Assembly (NCBI RefSeq): GCF_002777855.1
Contig: NZ_MEIK01000015.1
Coordinates: 1-64,000, forward strand
Direction: 5' to 3'
Length of the DNA stretch: 64,000 nt
Source of the DNA: Snodgrassella alvi
GTDB taxonomy: Bacteria > Pseudomonadota > Gammaproteobacteria > Burkholderiales > Neisseriaceae
Below are positions 38,245-45,772 of the stretch, piece by piece; position 1 is the first letter of the stretch; each line of letters opens with the position of its first letter. Below the pieces are notes generated by a model. That model was given only the letters and a program-made list of their open reading frames with translations. It was not told the origin of the DNA and did not search any database. Made by a program: the position numbers and the translations under genes.

Positions 38245-38357
38245 CCGAGCAAATCACTCGGGTTTAGGTATTCGGCAACGTGAAGCTGCCTCAGAAGCAG
38301 GGTGCATGCTAAACTAAGCACCCGCGGCAGCTGGTATTTTGCCAGTACCTGCTGCGG
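38245..38357 (+). promoter_or_regulatory. structured 5' leader upstream of the Cys/Met lyase gene (candidate cis-regulatory RNA)
   Basis: Several stems line up before the start at 38395. CCGAG (38245-38249) pairs with CTCGG (38257-38261). GGGTGC (38300-38305) pairs with GCACCC (38318-38323). CCGCGGCAG (38322-38330) can pair with CTGCTGCGG (one G-U), enclosing an inner CTGG/CCAG stem. As an alternative, AGCTGCC (38284-38290) pairs with GGCAGCT (38326-38332), which excludes the last hairpin. Mutually exclusive stems are typical of riboswitch-like leaders. It matches none of the SAM or SAH consensus cores I know. No T-run follows, so control would be at translation or by another route. Confidence 0.45.
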
Positions 38358-38394
38358 TACCGACAAAACCAAGACTTATCTCAGCGGAGAAAAT

Positions 38395-39552
38395 ATGAAA
38401 TTTGCCACACAGACCATCCATTCAAGTTATCAGCCTGAAGAGCATAACCGTGCTTTAATGCCGCCTATTTACCAAAATAGCATGTTTGCCCTACATGAAA
38501 TTGGCGAAAATATCCCGTTTCGTTATGCACGCATCTCCAACCCTACCCGTCAGGTACTAGAAGACACGGTAGCCGAGCTTGAAAATGGTTGCGCTGGCTT
38601 TGCCTATGCCAGTGGTATGGCCGGAATTGATGCTGTGTGGCGTACTTTTCTGCGTCCAGGTGACACTATTGTGGCTGTAGCCGATATTTATGGTGGTGCC
38701 TACGACCTACTCACAGAAGTGTATGCCCAATGGGGCGTGAATGTTATTTTTGCAGACCTCACCAATCCAGCTAATCTGGATAGCATATTGGCACAAACAA
38801 AAGTCAAAATGGTATGGCTAGAAACCCCGAGTAACCCGTTACTGCGTCTGGTAGACATTGCCGCACTTTCTGCGAAAGCCAAAGCAGCCGGAGCCATTGT
38901 CGGTATAGACAATACCTTTGGCACACCCTATGTTCAGCAACCGCTAAATCTGGGTGTAGACATCGTTTTTCATTCTGCTACCAAATATTTGTGCGGACAT
39001 TCCGATGTATTAATGGGTATAGTCGTGGTTAAAGACGAGGCACATGCACGCCAGTTGCGTGCTTTGAGCATCAACACCGGCGGCGTAGCGGGTCCGATGG
39101 ATTGTGCGCTGGTATTGCGCGGTATCAAAACTCTGGTTGTACGCATGGATCGGCATCTGGCCAATGCAGCTGAGCTAGCGCGCCGGCTGAAGCAGCATCC
39201 GGCGGTAGAAAAAGTGTTTTATCCCGGCCTGCCTGAACACGAGCATCACGATATCGCTTGCAAACAGATGAAGCATGGCTTCGGCGGAGTAGTCTCCATC
39301 TACCTACGCCAGAACAGCCGCGAAGCGGCCAACAGCGTAATTAAAAACTTGCGCCTAATCCGCATGGCTGCTAGCCTCGGTGGCGTGGAAAGCTTAATTA
39401 ACCACAGCTCCAGCCAGTCGCACAGCGGCATGAGTAAAGAAGTAAAAGAAGCATTAGGTATTCGGGAAGGTCTGCTGCGTATTTCTGCCGGCATCGAAGA
39501 TATCGAGGATATCTGGGAGGATATCAGCCATGCACTCAATACCTTGAATTAA
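38395..39552 (+). CDS. Cys/Met metabolism PLP-dependent enzyme (cystathionine gamma-synthase/lyase or O-acyl-homoserine sulfhydrylase type)
   Basis: This 385-residue PLP enzyme has Lys197 in SATKYLCGHSDV as the Schiff-base residue. It also has RYARISNPTRQVLE, the GCAGFAYASGMAGI loop, DIYGGAYDLL, WLETPSNPLLRLVDI, IDNTFGTPYVQQPL and the C-terminal RISAGIEDIEDI. The family includes MetB, MetC, MetZ and CGL, which cannot be told apart by eye. A role in methionine/cysteine transsulfuration is firm. An in-frame GTG at 38302 would add 31 residues, but that stretch is the structured leader, and GGAG sits 5 nt before ATG 38395. The J-domain gene follows after 20 nt. Confidence 0.88.
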   Translation: MKFATQTIHSSYQPEEHNRALMPPIYQNSMFALHEIGENIPFRYARISNPTRQVLEDTVAELENGCAGFAYASGMAGIDAVWRTFLRPGDTIVAVADIYGGAYDLLTEVYAQWGVNVIFADLTNPANLDSILAQTKVKMVWLETPSNPLLRLVDIAALSAKAKAAGAIVGIDNTFGTPYVQQPLNLGVDIVFHSATKYLCGHSDVLMGIVVVKDEAHARQLRALSINTGGVAGPMDCALVLRGIKTLVVRMDRHLANAAELARRLKQHPAVEKVFYPGLPEHEHHDIACKQMKHGFGGVVSIYLRQNSREAANSVIKNLRLIRMAASLGGVESLINHSSSQSHSGMSKEVKEALGIREGLLRISAGIEDIEDIWEDISHALNTLN

Positions 39553-39572
39553 CCAGTGTAAGTGAACAATCC

Positions 39573-40355
39573 GTGCACAACTACTACGACGTATTAAATG
39601 TAGCTCCCGGCGCGTCTGCAGAAGTGATTCGCGCCGCCTATCGGGCTTTGTCTCAAAAATACCATCCAGACCGCAATCCGCATAATCCGCAGGCACATCA
39701 GCGCATGGCTGAAATCAACGAAGCCTACAACGTGCTCTCGGACCCAGAAAAACGCCATCATCATGATGTGTGGATTGCGCGCCAAAGCCTGCAAGCACAT
39801 GTGTCACCGGCCTTACTGGCTCGAAAGCAGACCCCGTTTGCTCCGCCAGTTTTGCTACCCAATCATCAAGACCACGTGGTTGACCTGCACGACCATGGCC
39901 ATGGATGGATGTGGATAGTGGGTATCGCGATTCTGATAGCTATGGGTGGCGTGTGGTGGCGTCTGGCCTATCCGCCTGCGGAAAATACGCCGGCGCAGGC
40001 CGGCGGACCAGTGCTAACAGCACCCAACGGTCAGCTTTTTCCGCTTAAGGCTGCCTATGTATCCGGTTATCCAGTTTTGCGTGAACGCGGTAATAACACC
40101 ATCATCGTGCACGCCTCATCCTTGCAATCGCCGGTATTTGCCCAATTATACGAATTGCACGCTGGAAAATTCACCGCTATCCGCTCTTTTTATATTCCAG
40201 CGGGCGAAACCTTTGCCCTGCATAAAATCGGCGATGGCGACTTCAGCCTGCAATACCAGCGTATCAACGATGGTAAATGGGCAGTAAGCGACGGCATTGA
40301 AATCAAAAATACCGAAATCAGCCGCAAATATCAGGACATCGATATCAGACTCTAA
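39573..40355 (+). CDS. J-domain membrane protein
   Basis: This 260-residue protein starts with a J-domain (residues 1-70: YYDVLNVAPGASAEVIRAAYRAL, the HPD motif in KYHPDRNPHNP, YNVLSDPEKR), which recruits and stimulates an Hsp70. One membrane helix follows at about 112-131 (WMWIVGIAILIAMGGVWW), and then a C-terminal domain of about 120 residues with no family I recognise. The start is GTG. The last 60 nt of this gene are part of the inverted duplication that reappears at 44.5 kb. Confidence 0.85.
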   Translation: MHNYYDVLNVAPGASAEVIRAAYRALSQKYHPDRNPHNPQAHQRMAEINEAYNVLSDPEKRHHHDVWIARQSLQAHVSPALLARKQTPFAPPVLLPNHQDHVVDLHDHGHGWMWIVGIAILIAMGGVWWRLAYPPAENTPAQAGGPVLTAPNGQLFPLKAAYVSGYPVLRERGNNTIIVHASSLQSPVFAQLYELHAGKFTAIRSFYIPAGETFALHKIGDGDFSLQYQRINDGKWAVSDGIEIKNTEISRKYQDIDIRL

Positions 40356-41178
40356 CACAATACAGCGCCGCCGCTTGGCTGGTGGCCGACACAGGAACAA
40401 CTGCATGCAGGCTGCTGAAGCCAAATTTACCGAAGAAACCGTACTGTGGGTAAAACACCATACCCCGAAACTGCTGACTTTTGCCATTACCCGCCCCGAA
40501 GCCTATCGCTTCAGTGCCGGCCAGTTTGCGCGATTAGGTTTTCGTGATGGAGCTGGATATATCTGGCGCGCCTATTCCATCGTCTCAGCCGAATATGCTG
40601 AGACATTAGAATTTTTTGTGGTACTGATTGAAAACGGGCCGATGAGTGCAAGGCTGGCGCAGTTAAAAGCAAAAGACACCATCCTGCTTGATAAAACTGC
40701 ATTTGGCTTTCTATTGCCCGGCCGCTTCACCGATGGTGAGCAACTGGTTCTGCTCAGTACCGGCAGCGGCATCTCCCCGTTTCTTTCTATGCTACAACAA
40801 CCATCGGTGTGGGAGCGTTTTCAGCAAATTGGGCTGGTGCATTCTGTTTCTCACGCAAATGAATTGATTTTTAACAATTATATCAACGAATTAAATCACC
40901 ATCCGCTAGTTGGAGAATATGTTGATAGACTATCTTACCAACCAGTGGTCACCCGTGAAAATGTCACAGGTGCGCTGAATGAACGTTTACCACAATTATT
41001 GTCAAATGATTCTCTAGCCAAGGGTTTACGGCTTGATTTTGCTCCAGAGAAGACTCGGTTTATGTTATGTGGTAATCCAAGCATGGTAGCAGATACATTT
41101 CAATCACTGCTGAATATGGGCTATAGCATGCATCGCAATAGAGTACCAGGACAGATTATTATGGAAAATGGTTTTTAA
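40296..41178 (+). repeat. inverted duplication, copy 1 (J-protein tail + FNR paralogue)
   Basis: About 880 nt, from the last codons of the J-domain gene to the stop of the FNR paralogue, recur in inverted orientation at 43639-44527. By eye, identity is about 97 percent across the gene and ends sharply at the stop codon. The intact gene is in this copy. Confidence 0.9.
40405..41178 (+). CDS. ferredoxin/flavodoxin-NADP+ reductase paralogue
   Basis: This 257-residue FAD-dependent reductase has the FAD-binding RAYSIVSAEY motif, the NADP-binding LSTGSGISPFLSM, and LCGNPSMVAD near the C-terminus, ending in ENGF. It is a paralogue of the fpr gene at 49.1 kb but clearly diverged from it. It likely swaps electrons between NADPH and ferredoxin or flavodoxin. 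ATG 40405 has AGGA 8 nt upstream. It follows the J-domain gene by 49 nt. A frameshifted inverted copy lies 2.5 kb away. Confidence 0.9.
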   Translation: MQAAEAKFTEETVLWVKHHTPKLLTFAITRPEAYRFSAGQFARLGFRDGAGYIWRAYSIVSAEYAETLEFFVVLIENGPMSARLAQLKAKDTILLDKTAFGFLLPGRFTDGEQLVLLSTGSGISPFLSMLQQPSVWERFQQIGLVHSVSHANELIFNNYINELNHHPLVGEYVDRLSYQPVVTRENVTGALNERLPQLLSNDSLAKGLRLDFAPEKTRFMLCGNPSMVADTFQSLLNMGYSMHRNRVPGQIIMENGF

Positions 41179-41632
41179 CAAAGGGTACGATATTCAACTG
41201 CGTTCAGCATATTTTCCCATTTTGAGATATTGTGAATTCATGCCTGCGTCGCCTGAAATATTTTTTGCATGGTAATATTTAGACCAGTATACAAATGCTA
41301 AAAGGTTAAAAATAACCCAATCCTTTTTTTTAACATTATCAAGCTAAAGTCAAAAATTCATACTCTGTGATCAGGCTGAATTTTTTAAATATATTTAATT
41401 GATTGAATTTAATATAAAAATATTATAAATGCTGATTTTTATTTTAACTAAAGCGATAAATTTGTATCCTACATTTTATTATAAATTAAAAAAGCCTTTT
41501 ACCAGTTGTTTATAATATTAGTTAATATTTAGAATGAATTGTGAAGAATATGATTTAGCTATCCTAATCATCAGGATAGCTAAAAAAACTGTTCTATAAT
41601 CTATTGAATTTATTTATATTTAAATTAAAATT
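41179..41632. other. AT-rich gap at the left edge of the island
   Basis: These 454 nt hold no gene I can support. Homology between the two duplicated copies stops at the FNR stop codon, so this is where inserted DNA seems to begin. The only structure is a perfect 12-bp inverted repeat, TTTAGCTATCCT (41554-41565) and AGGATAGCTAAA (41573-41584), downstream of the hydrolase gene. It lacks a T-run on the minus strand. Confidence 0.45.
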
Positions 41633-42277
41633 TTAGCTATAGTCATATAGCCGTTCAAATTCGCTAGTCGTTATTGATTCACCATAATGGGGAACTGTAT
41701 ACTTCAGCATATGATCTTGTTGAATTCTATCAAATGTTCCAGTTGCATCACTAATAATGACTGGAAGATAGCCTTTGTCTTGAGCTTCACGGAAAGTTGA
41801 TTCCACACAAACATTAGTAGCATATCCTACTAAATAAAGTGTTTCTATATTATTGTTTCTTAGATATACATCCAAATTGGAACCAGCAAATCCACTTGAT
41901 CCAGTTCTTCCCATTACAATAAATTCTTCGTTTATTGGTGCTAAAGTTTCATAAAATTGTGAATTAAAAGTGTCAATAGGAAAAGTACCATAGTGACTAA
42001 TGGCACATCTCAAGCCTGTTTTTCCATTGGCTAATTCTGGATATCCCTTTTGAAATCTTAAACCACAGTGAATAATTGGCATCTTAATCTGTCTTGCATA
42101 GACCAAAGCTGATTCAATATTTTTGATTGAATCTTCAAATAAATCTTTATCTTTAAAGCTCTGATATAAATGGCCTGTTGGGTGAAGCCATTCATTTTGG
42201 CATTCGATTAGAACTAATGCAGATTTTTTTACATCATCTGTCTTTGATTTCAATGTGGTTAAATTTGCTTTTGTCAT
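41633..42277 (-). CDS. isochorismatase-like cysteine hydrolase with altered catalytic positions
   Basis: This 214-residue member of the isochorismatase/nicotinamidase fold has the nucleophile Cys157 in GYATNVCVESTFREAQDKGY. The usual catalytic Asp is replaced by Glu25 (LVLIECQNEWL), and the usual Lys position holds Arg124 (VMGRTGSSGF). Family members hydrolyse amides or vinyl ethers; the altered triad makes the substrate hard to predict. It diverges from a MerR-type regulator across 158 nt with repeated TTGCAAT dyads, so the two probably form a regulated detoxification or catabolic unit. Codon use is AT-rich compared with the flanking housekeeping genes, suggesting recent transfer. Confidence 0.78.
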   Translation of the reverse strand: MTKANLTTLKSKTDDVKKSALVLIECQNEWLHPTGHLYQSFKDKDLFEDSIKNIESALVYARQIKMPIIHCGLRFQKGYPELANGKTGLRCAISHYGTFPIDTFNSQFYETLAPINEEFIVMGRTGSSGFAGSNLDVYLRNNNIETLYLVGYATNVCVESTFREAQDKGYLPVIISDATGTFDRIQQDHMLKYTVPHYGESITTSEFERLYDYS

Positions 42278-42326
42278 ATTATATCTCTGAAAATTAGCGG
42301 TTAGTACAGGATAATCAGCTGATTAC

Positions 42327-42411
42327 ATTGCAATTTGGTATTTAATTTTTATACAGGTATACTATTTTACAGAATAAATTTATTTTTGCAATTTATTTAC
42401 AATCATTGCAA
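42327..42411. promoter_or_regulatory. TTGCAAT dyads between hydrolase and MerR regulator
   Basis: The palindrome ATTGCAAT lies at 42327-42334. A separated dyad of the same motif, TTGCAAT at 42386-42392 and ATTGCAA at 42405-42411, lies closer to the regulator, with AATTTATTT/AATAAATT extensions. Three copies of one half-site in a divergent promoter region suggest binding sites for the MerR protein. Confidence 0.45.
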
Positions 42412-42435
42412 ATAAATTCCAAATAAGGTTGTAAT

Positions 42436-42732
42436 ATGGCATTTGATGATAAATTTTTAGAAACACTTATTGTGGGTATTGGTGAGGTGTCTCAGATAAC
42501 AGGAATTCCGACACGGCAAATCCGTTATTGGGAGGACAAAGGTATAGTAACCAGTCTTACAAATGGTGAAGGAAAAAATAGAAGATATAATTATATCAAC
42601 ATAAAAAAAATGCTTTTGATTAAAGAGCTGATAGATGAAGGCTATACATTAGAGACAGCGAACTTAAAAGTTGTTAAACGTATGGAAATGATTGAATCTA
42701 CAATGAACTCTTTGAAATCAATTCAATCTTGA
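42436..42732 (+). CDS. small MerR-family transcriptional regulator
   Basis: This 98-residue protein has the MerR winged helix (IGEVSQITGIPTRQIRYWEDKGIV, residues 15-38, then GKNRRYNYINIKKMLLIKELI) and a short dimerisation helix, but no effector domain or metal-binding cysteines. It is divergent from the cysteine hydrolase and probably controls it. The 14 nt AAGGTTGTAATATG at its start (42425-42438) recur exactly at the start of the secreted protein at 45.2 kb. The truncated dciA starts 11 nt after its stop. Confidence 0.85.
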   Translation: MAFDDKFLETLIVGIGEVSQITGIPTRQIRYWEDKGIVTSLTNGEGKNRRYNYINIKKMLLIKELIDEGYTLETANLKVVKRMEMIESTMNSLKSIQS

Positions 42733-42743
42733 CAGTGACTGCT

Positions 42744-43001
42744 ATGAATCTAAATCATTTTGGCCAAAAAAATAAGCAACTTCAACAGTTGTTGGCACAG
42801 TCTACACATTGGCAACGTTTGACAAACTGTCTCAAGCAAGAATTGCCTGCCACCATGAGACCACACTTTAATGTAGCTTGTGTGCGCGATGGATGTTTAG
42901 TCGTCATCGCCTATAACAGCATGGCCGCTTCTCGATTACGCATGGTATTACCAGCATTTATATATTTAAAAATTCAATTTAGAATATGTGATATTTTTTA
43001 A
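42744..43001 (+). pseudogene. truncated second copy of dciA (DUF721)
   Basis: The first 75 or so residues (MNLNHFGQKNKQLQQLLAQ, HWQRLTNCLKQELP, HFNVACVRDGCLVVIAYN) align with the intact dciA at 44703. Nucleotide similarity by eye is about 75 percent, and the segment for YNSMAASRLRMVLP is almost identical. Then the sequence turns into AT-rich DNA and the frame ends after ten unrelated residues. The C-terminal half is missing, so loading of the replicative helicase is unlikely. It is too diverged from the intact copy to be a recent local duplication; it may have come from another strain. Confidence 0.75.
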
Positions 43002-43178
43002 TGTGTTATATATTTAAAAATATTGTAAAGAAAGAAATGTTAGTATAAAATTGATTGATTTTTGTTATAGGATGAAAAAAACCACTATTAAAAATTTAAA
43101 TTTATTAACATATAAATATAGTACATAAAACAATTGGATTCTCAATAATAATCAGACTGAAATAAGGATAAATTTTAT

Positions 43179-43565
43179 ATGGATTGGGATATTAATAAAG
43201 CTGTACAGTATCTTGAAAATCACGCACAGCGCCGTTCGACTGGATTTTGTGCTAAATTTGTTAGAGAAGCTATAGAAGCCGGTGGTTTAATTAATTTAAT
43301 CCGTCAAAATTCAGCAAAAAACTATGGTCCAAGTTTGCGTATAGCAGGATTTACAGAATATTCTTCAATGCCTCCTGGTGGCTATAAAGCAGGTGACATA
43401 GCTGTTATCCAGTCACCAAATTCTAACCATCCGCATGGACACATTCAGATGTATTCAGGTAACAGATGGATTTCAGATTTTGTTCAAAAAAATTTTTGGC
43501 CTGGCTCAATATATCAGACGCAAAAACCTTCATTTAAAATCTATCGAATGGAAAAAAACAATTAA
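43179..43565 (+). CDS. CHAP/NlpC-P60-like amidase, candidate antibacterial effector
   Basis: This 128-residue protein shows a minimal CHAP-type papain fold. Nucleophile Cys24 lies in STGFCAKFVREAIEAGG, the GYKAGDIAVIQ strand follows, the general-base His is probably His88 in HPHGHIQMYSG, and Asp100 is in WISDF. CHAP enzymes cut peptide bonds in peptidoglycan. It has no signal peptide and is about the size of type VI secretion amidase effectors, so delivery into rival cells is plausible; no secretion gene is in the window. It sits in the rearranged block between a truncated dciA and an inverted FNR pseudogene. The secreted protein at 45239-45772 is a candidate immunity partner. Confidence 0.7.
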   Translation: MDWDINKAVQYLENHAQRRSTGFCAKFVREAIEAGGLINLIRQNSAKNYGPSLRIAGFTEYSSMPPGGYKAGDIAVIQSPNSNHPHGHIQMYSGNRWISDFVQKNFWPGSIYQTQKPSFKIYRMEKNN

Positions 43566-43638
43566 TAAAAAAAGCTAATAGTTAAAATATGTTTTTTTAC
43601 TAAAAGTGCTTTACTATAAAGCAATCATTCACATTTTA

Positions 43639-44413
43639 TTAAAAGCCATTTTCCATAATAATCTGTCCTGGTAGTCTATTGCGATGCATGCTATAGCCCA
43701 TATTCAGCAGTGACTGAAATGTATCAGCTACCATGCTTGGATTGCCACATAACATAAACCGAGTCTTCTCTGGAGTAAAATCAAGCCGTAAACCCTTGGC
43801 TAGAGAACCATTTGACAATAATTGTGGTAAACGTTCATTCAGCGCACCTGTGACATTTTCACGGGTGACCACTGGTTGGTAAGATAGTCTATCAACATAT
43901 TCTCCAACTAGCGGATGGTGATTTAATTCGTTGATATAATTGTTAAAAATTAATTCATTTGCGTGAGAAACAGAATGCACCAGCCCAATTTGCTGAAAAC
44001 GCTCCCACACCGATGGTTGTTGTAGCATAGATAGAAACGGGGAGATGCCGCTGCCGGTACTGAGCAGAACCAGTTGCTCACCATCGGTGAAGCGGCCGGG
44101 CAATAGAAAGCCAAATGCAGTTTTATCAAGCAGGATGGTGTCTTCTGCTTTTAACTGCGCCAGCCTTGCACTCATCGGCCCGTTTTCAATCAGTACCACA
44201 AAAAAAATTCTAATGTCTCAGCATATTCGGCTGAGACAATGGAATAGGCGCGCCAGATATATCCAGCGCCATCACGAAACCCTAGTCGCGCAAACTGGCC
44301 GGCACTGAAGCGATAAGCTTCGGGACGGGTAATGCAAAAGTCAGCAGTTTCGGGGTATGGTGTTTTACCCACAGTACGGTTTCTTCGGTAAATTTGGCTT
44401 CAGCAGCCTGCAT
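43639..44413 (-). pseudogene. frameshifted inverted copy of the FNR paralogue
   Basis: This is the second copy of the gene at 40405-41178, in opposite orientation. The start codon (44413-44411) and stop (43641-43639) are present, but two indels break the frame. One C is lost near 44334 (GCC to GC before ATTACCC). Two T are added in the tract at about 44210-44217 (eight instead of six), which gives LEFFLWY and a stop. A few substitutions (Lys to Glu, Asp to Gly, Ala to Thr, Val to Leu) separate the rest. Because two separate indels are needed, it is a decaying copy and not a simple phase-variable gene. Confidence 0.88.
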
Positions 44414-44527
44414 GCAATTGTTCCTGTGTCGGCCACCGGCCAAACGGCGGCACTATAACTATGTGTGTCAGAGTCTGATATCAATGTCCTGATATCTGCG
44501 GCTGATTTCGGTATTTTTGATTTCAAT
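43639..44527 (-). repeat. inverted duplication, copy 2 (J-protein tail + FNR pseudogene)
   Basis: Reverse-strand copy of 40296-41178. It includes the last 20 codons or so of the J-domain gene (encoding IKNTEISR) ahead of the FNR pseudogene. Outside these bounds the two copies have nothing in common. The two copies flank about 2.5 kb, so recombination between them could invert that segment. Confidence 0.9.
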
Positions 44528-44702
44528 ATTTATTTTGTATTTTTATTAATTAGTACCTAATATTCATGATATCTTTTAACATAATTTTGAATATAAATTA
44601 TTATTTTTGAATAAATAAAAACAATCCCAATTGTTATTCAAAGCGATGGCAAATCAAATACCAAAACATTTTATAATGTTACAAGTTATAATTATGTTTA
44701 TT

Positions 44703-45119
44703 ATGAATATAAACCGGTTTTCAAAAAAAAATCCCCAGCTCAATTTGTTGCTGACACAGTCGGCTCATTGGCAACGCCTAAATACATGCCTTAAAAAGGA
44801 ACTTCCTAACAGCATGCATCCCCATTTTAATGTTGCTTGTGTGCGAGCAGGCTGTTTAATGGTAATTGCTTATAACAGCATGGCCGCTTCTCGATTGCGC
44901 ATGGTGTTACCTGCGTTGATACCACAATTACAACTTATTGATGCCACAATTAAGTCCATAAAAATTAAGATAGTGCCACTGGATTCGAAGTTGAAAATAG
45001 TTAAACGCGCAAGTCTAGGTCCTATAGCGCGTAATGAATTGGCGCGCTCAGCTGAGGCTTTAAGCCATCATCCTGAGTTGGCAATTGCATTACAGCGCTT
45101 AAGTGAAAAAAAAGACTAA
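44703..45119 (+). CDS. dciA: DciA-like DUF721 protein (helicase-loading factor)
   Basis: This 138-residue protein matches the DUF721/DciA pattern: an N-terminal KH-like domain (LLLTQSAHWQRLNTCLKKELP, HFNVACVRAGCLMVIAYNSMAASRLRMVLPALIPQL) and a short basic tail. DciA is the ancestral bacterial partner that loads DnaB helicase. Its usual neighbour in this group is secA, about 1 kb downstream here, separated by one secreted-protein gene. The start is set by alignment to the truncated copy at 42744; longer in-frame starts upstream lack support. Confidence 0.78.
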   Translation: MNINRFSKKNPQLNLLLTQSAHWQRLNTCLKKELPNSMHPHFNVACVRAGCLMVIAYNSMAASRLRMVLPALIPQLQLIDATIKSIKIKIVPLDSKLKIVKRASLGPIARNELARSAEALSHHPELAIALQRLSEKKD

Positions 45120-45238
45120 AAATCTAAACGTAAACTTTAATTTAATCAGTATTATTAACTGGTTTTAATAGATAAAAAATGTTAAGATAAAAACAATTTA
45201 AATTTAATCAATATCATTCATAATGAGAAGGTTGTAAT

Positions 45239-45772
45239 ATGAGGAGACATAAAGTAATTATATGTGCCTTACTATTCTTTTTTAATTTAAATCATTGGGC
45301 TGCCGTAGCTAAAAGCAATATAGTATCTCCAGAACAATTTAGGGCAGCACTATTATGTAAGGCTGAACCCATAGATGCTCGTGATGCGAATATCGCTAAT
45401 CAGCTAAAAAAACAAAAAATTGCCGTAAAAGACTATGAAAAAAATGGTCTCATAAATTTAAAATATCGCTTTGCAAAACCATTGTACATTTCAAATGTTA
45501 AAGTTTCTGCTATCCGATATCAAGGAGATAGTGGTTCATACTTTTATGCAATAGCAAAAGGTGATATGGCTAAGTTTGCTGAATCTATCGGCGCTAAATC
45601 TGTTCCTCGCACATCAAAAGAAACTCTATCATGGGGCGATATAAATCAATATTTTAAATATACTAATCCTGTAACAACATCTCACCCTTATCCAAACATT
45701 ATTCTTATCGGCCGAGACAAAACTTCAAAACAAGGTGAGTTTTATTTTGGCTGTTTACGCTTTGATTATTGA
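45239..45772 (+). CDS. secreted protein of unknown function, candidate immunity protein
   Basis: This 177-residue protein has a signal peptide (KVIICALLFFFNLNHWAAVA, cut near residue 24) and an AT-rich reading frame unlike secA. The mature part carries two Cys (LLCKAEP and YFGCLRFDY), which could form a disulfide. I do not recognise the family. A periplasmic protein close to a peptidoglycan-cutting effector is the expected shape of an immunity partner, but they are separated by the FNR pseudogene and dciA, so the link is inference. The start has AAGG, and the 14 nt over it are identical to those at the MerR gene. Confidence 0.6.
   Translation: MRRHKVIICALLFFFNLNHWAAVAKSNIVSPEQFRAALLCKAEPIDARDANIANQLKKQKIAVKDYEKNGLINLKYRFAKPLYISNVKVSAIRYQGDSGSYFYAIAKGDMAKFAESIGAKSVPRTSKETLSWGDINQYFKYTNPVTTSHPYPNIILIGRDKTSKQGEFYFGCLRFDY

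Noticed and set aside
38302-38394. 31-codon N-terminal extension of the Cys/Met lyase from an in-frame GTG
   Set aside because: The stretch has strong RNA stems, is not like the family, and ATG 38395 has its own GGAG site.
44205-44220. T-tract change in the FNR copy as a phase-variation switch
   Set aside because: A second, independent single-base deletion near 44334 also breaks the frame, so tract length alone could not restore the protein.
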